Shown: one piece after another, positions 1 through 7,189 of the stretch
Numbering within the stretch: the stretch's first letter is position 1
Layout: each line of letters starts with the position of its first letter
Origin: CBDDHT01 sp965228615
GTDB lineage: Bacteria > Pseudomonadota > Alphaproteobacteria > Rhizobiales > Methyloligellaceae
Length of the DNA stretch: 64,000 nucleotides
Direction: 5' to 3'
Assembly: GCA_965228615.1 (NCBI GenBank)
Contig: CBDDHT010000001.1
Span: 806,001-870,000, forward strand
The notes under the pieces: model-generated
Database searches by the model: none
Seen by the model: only the letters and a program-made list of their open reading frames with translations
Told to the model about the DNA's origin: nothing
Translations under genes and position numbers: made by a program

Positions 1-847
1 TGAGCGCGGTCTCGGAAACACGCACGACACCGTCATCGTCGCCGCTTAACAAAGGATTGAATCCGACCTCGTCGCCTTTGCCGCCTGCAATAATGGCAAA
101 CGGATAGTTTAACGTCGGGATGGACTTTGCAGCGCGGGGGCTGAGTCCTTGGCCGGCCCTGCCGAAAACCAACTGGTAGGGACGAAATCGCGATACCCAT
201 CCGGCCATTTCGGCACCCTGATTGGGCGGTGCGATTTGCACAATGCGCCCAACTTTGATGCGTTGCTTCCAGGCGCTGTCCATGGCCAGAAGATGACGAA
301 CGACAAGACCACCCATACTATGGGTGACGAAGGAAACCTTTGTGCTTCCGTCCGTCGTGTCGAGCAAGCGGGCAATACCTGCTGCATGATCTTCAATGGA
401 TCCGCGTGTGCTCGGATAACTGATAGCCGTTGCGTCAAAGCCGGCCTCTCCAAGAGCCGCTTCCATTGAACCGAATGGCCCGGGTAACGGCGCAATGCCA
501 TGCACAAGGAGGACAAGATGCTGATTTGGAACGGCAAGGCCGGTTTCCGACCGGATTCTTGCGAACGTAGCTTTGCATTTTGCGAAAGACCCCCAAGCTC
601 GCCGAACATCTTCCGGATCGAGAAGTCGGGAATGACCGGTGATGACGTTGCGCTGGATGCGCCAACCGGCATGAATGTACGTGTCGACCCAAAGCTGAGA
701 ACCGCCGAGTGTTTTAACCGGTAGATTGAAATTTCGGCGTGCGTTTTGTTCGGCATGCCCAAGGTCCGCTGCAGTAAGAGTGGACGCCAAAACAGCGGCA
801 GCTGCAGCGATCTTGGCGAACGACCGTTTATCCAACGATACCGACAT
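1..847 (-). CDS. Secreted alpha/beta-hydrolase (lipase-like), 3' end outside window
   Basis: An open frame of 282 codons starts at ATG 847 and runs off the left edge without a stop. Residues 1-33 look like a signal peptide (charged start, Ala/Leu-rich core). Residues 111-117 read LVLLVHG, the oxyanion-hole strand and turn of alpha/beta-hydrolases, and residues 174-180 read VTHSMGG, a GxSxG-type nucleophile elbow with Ser177. An Asp cluster near 270-272 could hold the catalytic acid. This matches secreted triacylglycerol lipases and PGAP1-like hydrolases; the substrate is unknown. The start is only 7 nt after the TetR stop, so the two are probably co-transcribed. A shorter frame at 109-762 on the same strand is a shadow. 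Confidence 0.8.
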   Translation of the reverse strand, partial: MSVSLDKRSFAKIAAAAAVLASTLTAADLGHAEQNARRNFNLPVKTLGGSQLWVDTYIHAGWRIQRNVITGHSRLLDPEDVRRAWGSFAKCKATFARIRSETGLAVPNQHLVLLVHGIAPLPGPFGSMEAALGEAGFDATAISYPSTRGSIEDHAAGIARLLDTTDGSTKVSFVTHSMGGLVVRHLLAMDSAWKQRIKVGRIVQIAPPNQGAEMAGWVSRFRPYQLVFGRAGQGLSPRAAKSIPTLNYPFAIIAGGKGDEVGFNPLLSGDDDGVVRVSETAL

Positions 848-854
848 TGTCGCT

Positions 855-1502
855 CTATGCCTCTAGCTGTCGTGCTGAAATGAACGTGCCTGGCCGCCCG
901 GCATTCACCGTCTCAAGCGAGTAGACAAAGCAAGCCATCAATGTTTCGGTCATCTCTTCGAGCGACTGCGTCGTGACCGTTCGCAGTTTGCCAGTGAGAG
1001 ACAGCGAACAAATCCCGTGTACACTTGCCCAAAGGATCCTTGCGGCATTGCCGAGATCTTCCTTCTCTCCCGGAGCGAACAGGGGCTCCAGGGCTGCTTC
1101 CACCAAACCCAGAACACGTTCGACCTTTGCTGTGTACCAGTCGGGGAGGGCATGGCCAGGTGCCAGCGAATAGCCAAATAGGGACGTCCAGAGATTCGGA
1201 TTAGCCTCCTGGAACCCAAGATAGGCTGCGAGCAGAGCACGCAGATCCTGCGCTGGCCGACCTATTCTCGGGATCGTCGACAATTCATCATGAAGTTTGT
1301 CGAGCGTGCTCCCGTTCAGGTGAACGATCAACGCTTCGAAATTGTCGAACACATTGTAGAGCGTTCCAGGGGAATAACCGATGGCATCGGCGACGCTTCG
1401 TGCCGTAAGCGCCTCGATTCCTCGCGTTTCGACGATTTTTCGCGCCGCGACCGTGGCGAGGCGGTAGAGCTCATCACGGCTATGATCCGATCGACGTGCC
1501 AC
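855..1502 (-). CDS. TetR family transcriptional regulator (WHG C-terminal type)
   Basis: A 215-residue TetR repressor. The helix-turn-helix is near residues 30-55 (SVADAIGYSPGTLYNVF), and the C-terminal half carries a WASVHGI segment typical of the TetR_C WHG domain. I chose the GTG at 1502, preceded by AAAGGGG. The frame stays open up to 1589, but a start there would lie inside the operator and add 29 residues unlike the family. It is divergent from the lipid operon and co-directional with the lipase gene. It resembles the TetR at 3908-4537 (shared YNVFD after the recognition helix and shared VHGI), so the two are probably paralogues. The ligand is unknown; a lipid or acyl-CoA would fit. Confidence 0.85.
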   Translation of the reverse strand: MARRSDHSRDELYRLATVAARKIVETRGIEALTARSVADAIGYSPGTLYNVFDNFEALIVHLNGSTLDKLHDELSTIPRIGRPAQDLRALLAAYLGFQEANPNLWTSLFGYSLAPGHALPDWYTAKVERVLGLVEAALEPLFAPGEKEDLGNAARILWASVHGICSLSLTGKLRTVTTQSLEEMTETLMACFVYSLETVNAGRPGTFISARQLEA

Positions 1503-1529
1503 GTTGATAACCCCTTTGTCTCGTAATTG

Positions 1530-1595
1530 TGAACATCGTTCATATAAATAGTTTGAACGCCGTTCATTTTCAAGATATATTTTGAACAATGTTCA
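1530..1595. promoter_or_regulatory. Triple TetR-type operator TGAACnnnGTTCA
   Basis: Three perfect 13-bp inverted repeats lie at 1530-1542 (TGAACATCGTTCA), 1554-1566 (TGAACGCCGTTCA) and 1583-1595 (TGAACAATGTTCA). Centres are 24 and 29 bp apart. They fill the gap between the divergent TetR gene and the lipid operon, as expected for an autoregulated TetR switch. Which of the two TetR proteins binds is inference. Confidence 0.75.
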
Positions 1596-1609
1596 ATTGA
1601 CGATATTAT
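1582..1609 (+). promoter_or_regulatory. Candidate sigma-70-like promoter of the lipid operon
   Basis: TTGAAC (1582-1587) and TATTAT (1604-1609) are separated by 16 bp and precede the start at 1633. The -35 overlaps the third operator copy, so repressor binding would block it. This is pattern inference only. Confidence 0.4.
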
Positions 1610-1632
1610 GTGGGATCTTTGGGAGGACATCC

Positions 1633-2247
1633 ATGACGCTTTACAGTCTCAAGCCGTGGTTTCAGGCTTTGCTCCGGCCTTTGGTTGCCTGGCTTGCCGA
1701 AATCGGCGTGACAGCCAATCAAGTCACCGTAGCCGCGATGATCGGGTCGCTGATCGTTGCAGGACTGGTCATTGCTTTTGCCGCTAAACCAATGGTCTTC
1801 CTTGCGCTACCGGTCTGGCTATTCGTTCGCATGGGGCTGAATGCGGTCGACGGCATGCTGGCCCGGGAATTCGGGCAGAAGAGCGCTCTCGGCGCCTATT
1901 TGAACGAGATCACGGATGTGATTTCGGATGCCGCACTCTATTTACCCTTTGCGTTCGTGGCGCCATTCGATGCCATCTGGGTTGGTCTGGTCATCTTTCT
2001 GGCGGCGGTAAGCGAGTTTGCGGGTGTGCTTGGACCGGCGGTGGGTGCTTCACGGCGTTATGACGGGCCCATGGGAAAGAGTGACCGGGCGCTCTTGTTC
2101 GGCACGTTCGGGACGGCGGTGGCAGTGTTCGGCTCGCTTCCTGGATGGGTCGCGTGGTCAATGCCGATCGTTGCGGCACTTCTGATCCTGACCGTAGTGA
2201 ACCGCATTCGCGCGGGCTTGTCAGAAGTCGGCAACCGTCCGGCTTGA
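1633..2247 (+). CDS. ynbA: CDP-alcohol phosphatidyltransferase, YnbA-like
   Basis: A 204-residue membrane enzyme of the CDP-alcohol phosphatidyltransferase family, which transfers a phosphatidyl group from CDP-diacylglycerol to an alcohol. The start ATG 1633 follows GGGAGGA at 1621-1627. The signature lies at residues 70-95 and keeps D73-G74, A77-R78, G87 and D95, but the first and third of the four usual Asp are Asn (N70, N91). From memory, E. coli YnbA has the same two Asn and a very similar start (MTLY..KP.FQ.LLRP), so this looks like a feature of the YnbA branch. At least four hydrophobic segments are visible. It is first in an operon with an acyltransferase and a cytidylyltransferase, the enzymes that make its donor. 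The acceptor alcohol is unknown. Confidence 0.85.
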   Translation: MTLYSLKPWFQALLRPLVAWLAEIGVTANQVTVAAMIGSLIVAGLVIAFAAKPMVFLALPVWLFVRMGLNAVDGMLAREFGQKSALGAYLNEITDVISDAALYLPFAFVAPFDAIWVGLVIFLAAVSEFAGVLGPAVGASRRYDGPMGKSDRALLFGTFGTAVAVFGSLPGWVAWSMPIVAALLILTVVNRIRAGLSEVGNRPA

Positions 2248-2304
2248 TGACGAAATCGCGGTGATGTGCCAGTCATAAGCAATCACGGAAACGGATCCGG
2301 CCTC

Positions 2305-2970
2305 ATGAGCAGACTTCTGGCCATTTCGGTCGCGAATTTAATCATTCTGTTTACCCGCGTGATCACCGCCGTGCAGGCCCGCTGGATCGGCTGTGGCCCC
2401 AGTCGCGCGACGCGCGTCTATTTTGCCAATCATGCGAGCCATGGCGATTTCGTACTAATCTGGACGGCTCTGCCGCCACAGCTTCGCAAGACAACCCGCC
2501 CCGTCGCCGGTTCTGATTACTGGCTGGCAGGGAGCATCCGCCGTTTCATCGGGCGCGACGTCTTCAATGCCGTTCTCATCGATCGCACACAGACCCGGCG
2601 CGAGGACCCGATTGGTGTCCTCTCCCACGCGATCGATGCCGGTTCGTCTCTGATCCTCTTTCCGGAGGGCACGCGTAATATGACGGAAGAAACACTCCTG
2701 CCATTCAAGAGTGGAATCTTTCACCTGGCCCGACGTCAGCCCGAGATCGAACTGGTGCCCGTCTGGCTTGCCAATCTCAACCGCGTTCTTCCCAAGGGTG
2801 AGTTTCTTCCGATTCCGCTTCTGTGTTCAGTTTCATTCGGAGCGCCGATGAAGCTGGTAGCCGGTGAGACGAAGGCTGATTTTCTCGATCGCGCACGCAG
2901 CGCTCTTCTCGCTTTGGCGCCTTCCGCACCTGAAGAGTGTGCGTCTGAGAAAGGGCCGGTAGCACCATGA
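2305..2970 (+). CDS. 1-acyl-glycerol-3-phosphate acyltransferase (PlsC-like)
   Basis: An acyltransferase of the PlsC family, which adds the second acyl chain to lysophosphatidic acid to give phosphatidic acid. The catalytic HX4D motif is NHASHGD (H43, D48), and FPEGTR, the phosphate-binding motif, follows at about 119-124. The first 20 residues are hydrophobic and probably sit in the membrane. I prefer ATG 2305, which has GGA about 9 nt upstream; an in-frame GTG at 2266 is the alternative. The stop overlaps the next start (ATGA), so it is translationally coupled to the cytidylyltransferase. Together these two would supply CDP-diacylglycerol to the YnbA-like enzyme. Confidence 0.85.
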   Translation: MSRLLAISVANLIILFTRVITAVQARWIGCGPSRATRVYFANHASHGDFVLIWTALPPQLRKTTRPVAGSDYWLAGSIRRFIGRDVFNAVLIDRTQTRREDPIGVLSHAIDAGSSLILFPEGTRNMTEETLLPFKSGIFHLARRQPEIELVPVWLANLNRVLPKGEFLPIPLLCSVSFGAPMKLVAGETKADFLDRARSALLALAPSAPEECASEKGPVAP

Positions 2971-3911
2971 GCCCACAGCAGCAGATTTTTGCACTCTTCG
3001 CAGGCATTGCCGGCATACTGGTCATTGCGACAGTGATTGGGCGCACGCTTGCCGCGCGCCACACCGGTCCGGAACCGAACGCGTTCGTCGAAAATCTGAA
3101 TGCCCGGGTCGACGCCTGGTGGGCGATGGTCGCCTTGATCGCGCTTGCCTTCATTTTTGGAAAAGCCGGCGTGATCGTCCTGTTCGGCGTACTTTCGTTT
3201 GCGGCGCTTCGCGAGTTTATCTCTCTGACGCACACGAGACGTGGCGACCATTGGACTCTGGTGGCCGCGTTCTTCGTCATTCTTCCTGCCCAGTACGTCT
3301 TCATCTGGGATGAGTGGTATGGGCTCTATTCGGTCTTTATCCCCGTCTACGCATTCCTGTTCATGCCCATTATCTCAGCGATTCGCGGGGAGACCGAACG
3401 TTATCTTGAGCGCGTGGCCGAGGTGCAGTGGGGATTGATGATCTCCGTCTTCTGCCTTTCCCATGTGCCGGCCTTGCTAACACTTGAGATTCACGGATTC
3501 GAAGGGCGCAATCTACTCCTCATCGCTTTTCTCATCGTTGTCGTGCAGATGAGCGATGTTTTGCAATATGTTTGGGGGAAACTGTTCGGCCGCCACAAGA
3601 TTGCCCCGTCCCTTTCACCTTCCAAGACCGTTGAAGGGTTTGTCGGCGGTGTTCTAAGCGCGACAGCACTCGGCGCCGCGCTTTGGTGGATCACACCGTT
3701 CGCTCCTCTGGAAGCCGCCGGGTTGGCGCTTGTTGTCACGCTCATGGGTTTTTTCGGCGGTCTCGTCATGTCCGCCATTAAGCGCGATCGCGGTGTCAAG
3801 GACTGGGGGTGGACGATCGAAGGCCATGGCGGCTTCATGGACCGGCTGGATTCGGTTGTCTTTGCCGCACCGATCTTCTTTCACTTGGTTCGTTATTGGT
3901 GGACGGCATGA
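2967..3911 (+). CDS. Phosphatidate cytidylyltransferase (CdsA/YnbB-like)
   Basis: A 314-residue integral membrane protein that would convert phosphatidic acid and CTP to CDP-diacylglycerol. Residues 269-295 hold the family signature: SAIKR, then KDWG, then HGGFMDRLD at the end. Multiple hydrophobic segments span residues 5-265. It overlaps the acyltransferase by 4 nt upstream and the TetR gene by 4 nt downstream. A second cdsA in the genome is likely, because the essential copy normally sits with the uppS/dxr genes; this one looks accessory. In E. coli the partner of YnbA is the CdsA homologue YnbB. Confidence 0.88.
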   Translation: MSPQQQIFALFAGIAGILVIATVIGRTLAARHTGPEPNAFVENLNARVDAWWAMVALIALAFIFGKAGVIVLFGVLSFAALREFISLTHTRRGDHWTLVAAFFVILPAQYVFIWDEWYGLYSVFIPVYAFLFMPIISAIRGETERYLERVAEVQWGLMISVFCLSHVPALLTLEIHGFEGRNLLLIAFLIVVVQMSDVLQYVWGKLFGRHKIAPSLSPSKTVEGFVGGVLSATALGAALWWITPFAPLEAAGLALVVTLMGFFGGLVMSAIKRDRGVKDWGWTIEGHGGFMDRLDSVVFAAPIFFHLVRYWWTA

Positions 3912-4537
3912 CCCAGCGACCGAAAGAGCGACAAGCGACCAAAGAGCGACGACAAGCATTGCGGACCGACCTAATCTCCGCGGCGGAAAATTTAATTGCG
4001 ACAAACGGGCTTGATGCTTTGGCAGCGCGAACTGTTGCCGGCGAAGTCGGCTGCTCGGTCGGGGCGATCTACAACGTCTTCGACGATCTTGATGGGTTGA
4101 TCATTGCGGTCAACTCAAAGACCCTTGCCGGTCTCGATCGTGAGATCGGCCGCATTCTGCCGTCCGATCCAAGCGACCAGGATCCGGAGCAGACGCTCGT
4201 CGGGATCGGTCATGCCTATTGCCGGTTTGCCGCGAAGCATCCCCGCACCTGGTCAGCCTTGTTCGAACAAGGCCTGAAGCCCGATCGCAAAGTCCCGGAC
4301 TGGCATCTGGATGAGCATGTGCGGCTTTTCTCGCACGTGGTTGCTGTGCTGAAAGAGATTTCGCCAGAAAGAAGCGACGCCGATGTCTGGTCGCTGGCGC
4401 GCGTCATGTTCTCTGCCGTTCATGGCATCGTCTCCTTGGGAATGCATGATCTCTTCATTGCGGTACCTTCCGACGAGATCGAACAGCAGGTGGAGACATT
4501 GGTGCGGGCCATGGTCCGTGGATTGTTCGAGTCATGA
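3908..4537 (+). CDS. TetR family transcriptional regulator, last gene of lipid operon
   Basis: A 209-residue TetR protein starting at ATG 3908, overlapping the previous stop (ATGA). An upstream in-frame ATG at 3809 would lie well inside the cytidylyltransferase and is rejected. The HTH lies at about 35-60 (TVAGEVGCSVGAIYNVF), and the C-terminal part has the SAVHGI segment of the WHG-type domain. It resembles the regulator at 855-1502, so the operon is bracketed by two related repressors. Its first residues are rich in Lys/Arg/Gln. It may sense a lipid product of the operon; the ligand is unknown. Confidence 0.85.
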   Translation: MTQRPKERQATKERRQALRTDLISAAENLIATNGLDALAARTVAGEVGCSVGAIYNVFDDLDGLIIAVNSKTLAGLDREIGRILPSDPSDQDPEQTLVGIGHAYCRFAAKHPRTWSALFEQGLKPDRKVPDWHLDEHVRLFSHVVAVLKEISPERSDADVWSLARVMFSAVHGIVSLGMHDLFIAVPSDEIEQQVETLVRAMVRGLFES

Positions 4538-4651
4538 ATGTTGCCGGGTGGAGGTGCGTTGCATTAGCACGCCCCCTGGCATTCAAGGACAACCCGGACC
4601 ATAATCCGCGCCGCCAATTCCGCATGATCTATTGCCGAAGGAACAATCGCG

Positions 4652-5272
4652 ATGTCCAGCGCGCATGCCGTCACGACGATCGATGAGCTACTCGCTCTTT
4701 ACGGTCAAATTCCAGACCGATCACTTGCCAAAGAAACACAACAGCTGACCGCGGCCTATCGAAAGTGGATCGAACAGGCACCGTTCTTCGCAATTGCGAG
4801 TTCGGGACCGAACGGACTTGATTGTTCACCCAGAGGTGACGCCGCGGAGCAATTGCTGCGGGTCCTCGACGAAAAGACACTGGCAATCCCTGATCGGCGT
4901 GGGAACAATCGTCTCGACACCTTGCGGAACATCATTGCTGATCCGCGGATTGGCTTGTTGTTTCTCATCCCCGGGATCGACGAAACATTGCGGATCAACG
5001 GGCGCGCTACGATTACGACCGATCCGGATCTGATCGATAGTTTTGCCGTCGGACAAAAGAAACCGGCATCCGTCATTCTTGTTGAAATCGATTCCGTTTA
5101 CTTCCAGTGCGCGCGTGCATTGATGCGTGCAGGCTTGTGGAAGAGCGAAGCGCGCGCAGAACGCAGTGATGTCCCGACAGTCGGTAAGATGCTCAAGAGC
5201 GCGATGGGCGATCTGGATGCAGAAGCCTATGATTTGGCAAAACCGGCCGAACTGAAGGTAACGCTCTATTGA
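4652..5272 (+). CDS. PPOX-class FMN-binding flavoprotein (MSMEG_1061-like)
   Basis: A 206-residue protein of the pyridoxamine 5'-phosphate oxidase-like split-barrel flavoproteins. Residues 45-75 (FFAIASS, then DCSPRGD) and 85-115 (IPDRRGNNRLDTLRNI) follow the MSMEG_1061 subfamily pattern. It probably binds FMN and acts as a cytoplasmic oxidoreductase on an unknown substrate. AAGGAAC precedes the ATG. It overlaps the next gene (TTGA), so the two form a small operon. A 114-bp gap separates it from the TetR gene upstream. Confidence 0.78.
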   Translation: MSSAHAVTTIDELLALYGQIPDRSLAKETQQLTAAYRKWIEQAPFFAIASSGPNGLDCSPRGDAAEQLLRVLDEKTLAIPDRRGNNRLDTLRNIIADPRIGLLFLIPGIDETLRINGRATITTDPDLIDSFAVGQKKPASVILVEIDSVYFQCARALMRAGLWKSEARAERSDVPTVGKMLKSAMGDLDAEAYDLAKPAELKVTLY

Positions 5273-6060
5273 CGCGTAAAGACTTTCTGACCAGGGGATG
5301 GTGCGCGTTCCCTCATGATCCGGCGTTGGCGGGCTGGGTCCAGGCCACGTTGCCGGCTGCACGAAAATCCGTTGTGGATCCCGAACATGCCAATTGGCTG
5401 AGATATGGCGGTACCTGGTTTGCCGGGGTCAATGTGCTGCCAAACGACGCTGACGGTGCCGTTGAAGGCGGACCGAAACTATCCGGCCAAGCCGTTGCGT
5501 TCATACATCAGACTCTGGGGCTGACGGGATTCAGCTGGGATCGCGGACAAGTATCGGTCTGTTATCCGGGATATCCAAGACCTATGGATTCGGAAACTGA
5601 GGCGACCTATCGGTTTCGGCTCAAGCGCGATGCCGCGCATGTCGACGGACTTATGCGTGTAGGGCCTGACCGGAGACGACGCATCAACGAGCGTCATGGA
5701 TTTCTACTGGGAATTCCGCTGGTTGAATTCAGTGCGGATGCTTCGCCATTCGTAATCTGGGAGGGATCTCACGAAATCATCCGGCGTGCCTTCGTCCCAC
5801 TCCTCGCGAGTGTACCGCCGGAAAACTGGGGCGATATCGATGTGACCGACGTCTATCATGCCGCACGGCGGGAGATCTTCGATTGCTGTGCTCGTGTGGA
5901 GATCGCAATGCGACCTGGCGAGGCCTTTCTCGTCCATCGCCTGGCACTTCATGGCACAGCGCCTTGGGCACCGGCGGCAACGGCAGGACGAGATGGCCGC
6001 ATGATTGCCTATTTCAGACCTGAAGCCGGACATGACGATCATTGGATCAGTGCACCCTGA
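5269..6060 (+). CDS. Fe(II)/2-oxoglutarate oxygenase-like protein (unknown substrate)
   Basis: 263 residues, starting at TTG 5269, which overlaps the previous stop. H124-V-D126 (AAHVDG) and a downstream HRLALHGTAPW with a later conserved-looking Arg (GRMIAYFRPE) give the layout of an HxD...H facial triad plus 2-oxoglutarate-binding Arg, as in phytanoyl-CoA dioxygenase-like proteins. The family assignment is by motif only. It is coupled to the FMN protein upstream, suggesting a shared pathway. The codon use matches its neighbours. Confidence 0.6.
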   Translation: MTRKDFLTRGWCAFPHDPALAGWVQATLPAARKSVVDPEHANWLRYGGTWFAGVNVLPNDADGAVEGGPKLSGQAVAFIHQTLGLTGFSWDRGQVSVCYPGYPRPMDSETEATYRFRLKRDAAHVDGLMRVGPDRRRRINERHGFLLGIPLVEFSADASPFVIWEGSHEIIRRAFVPLLASVPPENWGDIDVTDVYHAARREIFDCCARVEIAMRPGEAFLVHRLALHGTAPWAPAATAGRDGRMIAYFRPEAGHDDHWISAP

Positions 6061-6318
6061 AGCCTGACCGGTCGCGCCCAATTGTGTCCTGAATTCTGCC
6101 TAAACCTCGTCAACGTCCCCTGCTAGCTTCTTGATTGCTAGAGGCAATCCAACGACGGGAAAACACACCCGCAGTCGCCCGGCACCGCCAACAATCGCTT
6201 ATCGCCTGTTGCAGCATGCAGGCCATCAGGACGCCCGAACCCGAGGCGTCCGGCGACGTGTTGTGCTTTCGGTCAGTCCGGCCTGACCTCAGACAAGCAA
6301 CAGCTTACGAGGGAAGCG
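6061..6318. other. Intergenic region, 258 bp
   Basis: No convincing gene. A frame at 6135-6356 has no good start and no recognisable motif. A short CTAGC/GCTAG inverted repeat lies near 6122-6140. The stretch probably holds the promoter of the small frame at 6319. Confidence 0.4.
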
Positions 6319-6420
6319 ATGACATCGAAACCAGGTGCAGTAGCCATCACGGCTAGCAATGACTATCAAGGCGCCAAGCCGGCAACTTGCCTGATGTGTA
6401 ACGGACGTCTCGGCCGTTAA
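6319..6420 (+). CDS. Possible 33-residue small protein with CxxC
   Basis: A short frame begins with ATG 6319, preceded by a strong GAGGGAA (6309-6315). It encodes 33 residues ending in TCLMCNGRLGR, i.e. one CxxC pair. A 9-bp inverted repeat followed by TTTT begins at its end, so a short transcript could stop there. No homologue is recognised. The good ribosome site and terminator-like ending favour a real gene, but the small size makes this uncertain. Confidence 0.4.
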   Translation: MTSKPGAVAITASNDYQGAKPATCLMCNGRLGR

Positions 6421-6444
6421 TCGAGGTATCACGAGACGTCTTTT
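6404..6444 (+). terminator. Possible rho-independent terminator
   Basis: GACGTCTCG (6404-6412) and CGAGACGTC (6432-6440) form a perfect 9-bp stem with a 19-nt loop, followed by TTTT. It sits at the end of the small frame and before the lipoprotein gene. Confidence 0.45.
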
Positions 6445-6547
6445 CCGTGTGCGATGGTAGCCGGGCAATCCACCCATGGCCCGGAATCTCGCATAGTCAT
6501 TCTCGCTGTGTGTCTTATCGGCACGCCGTGCATGAAAGGGTTTGTTG

Positions 6548-7189
6548 ATGGCTTGGCCACTGCCTTCCATACGATTTTCTGCGCTTTTCGTTCTTCCCGT
6601 GATTGTTGCCCTCGCCGGTTGCCAGGGCCGGGAACATTACGCCTATCAATTGGACTCGATACCAGTTCCTGGCCGTATCGCAATGAAGAAGCTTTCCCAG
6701 CCCGACTGCGCGATCTCGAGTGTCGGTCTTCCCAAAAACATCGTGCTCAAATCAGTGGAAGGCGATCCCGAACACAAGCCGGATACAGCCGGGGCTACTA
6801 CCGGCGATCAGATCACGGGGTCAAAAGACAAGAATGTGTTGCGCAAAAAGGCAAACCTCGTCGATCAGCTTCGATGGGAGCGCGATTGCTATCGCAATGC
6901 CGAGAGGCGTGCGCGTGAACGGCTGAACTCTCTGCAGGCATCGACTGCGGTCATTGTGGCCCGGCTGCGCAATGTGAAACACGACATGCAACAGCCGATG
7001 AGGTTGCATCCGCCAGAGCGACCATTTGCCGAAGTCAGTCAATTCGAAAAGCGTAGGCAGGTTCGGGACGTCGCTGTCCCATCGTTTAAAAGACGACCGG
7101 AAGGCAGAACTGAAGTTCCGAGTGTCCTGGCGATGGATGCTTATCGTCGGCAGACGCACCGGATGGAAGAGATCTTGTTGTTCCAATGA
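6548..7189 (+). CDS. Predicted lipoprotein of unknown function
   Basis: 213 residues starting at ATG 6548, with AAAGGG upstream. Residues 1-25 form a lipoprotein signal peptide ending in the lipobox LAGC, so Cys25 would be lipidated. The rest is hydrophilic, with a charged helical stretch at about 95-140 (RKKANLVDQLRWERDCYRNAERRARERLNSL) that could form a coiled coil. No family is recognised. Its last 49 nt overlap the convergent metacaspase gene. An alternative start at TTG 6542 adds two residues. Confidence 0.62.
   Translation: MAWPLPSIRFSALFVLPVIVALAGCQGREHYAYQLDSIPVPGRIAMKKLSQPDCAISSVGLPKNIVLKSVEGDPEHKPDTAGATTGDQITGSKDKNVLRKKANLVDQLRWERDCYRNAERRARERLNSLQASTAVIVARLRNVKHDMQQPMRLHPPERPFAEVSQFEKRRQVRDVAVPSFKRRPEGRTEVPSVLAMDAYRRQTHRMEEILLFQ

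Noticed and set aside
109..762. 217-codon minus-strand frame at the left edge
   Set aside because: It is a different reading frame of the lipase gene (1-847); only the other frame shows a signal peptide, the HG turn and the GxSxG motif.
6135..6356. 73-codon plus-strand frame
   Set aside because: It lacks an ATG or ribosome site, shows no motif and overlaps the better small frame at 6319.
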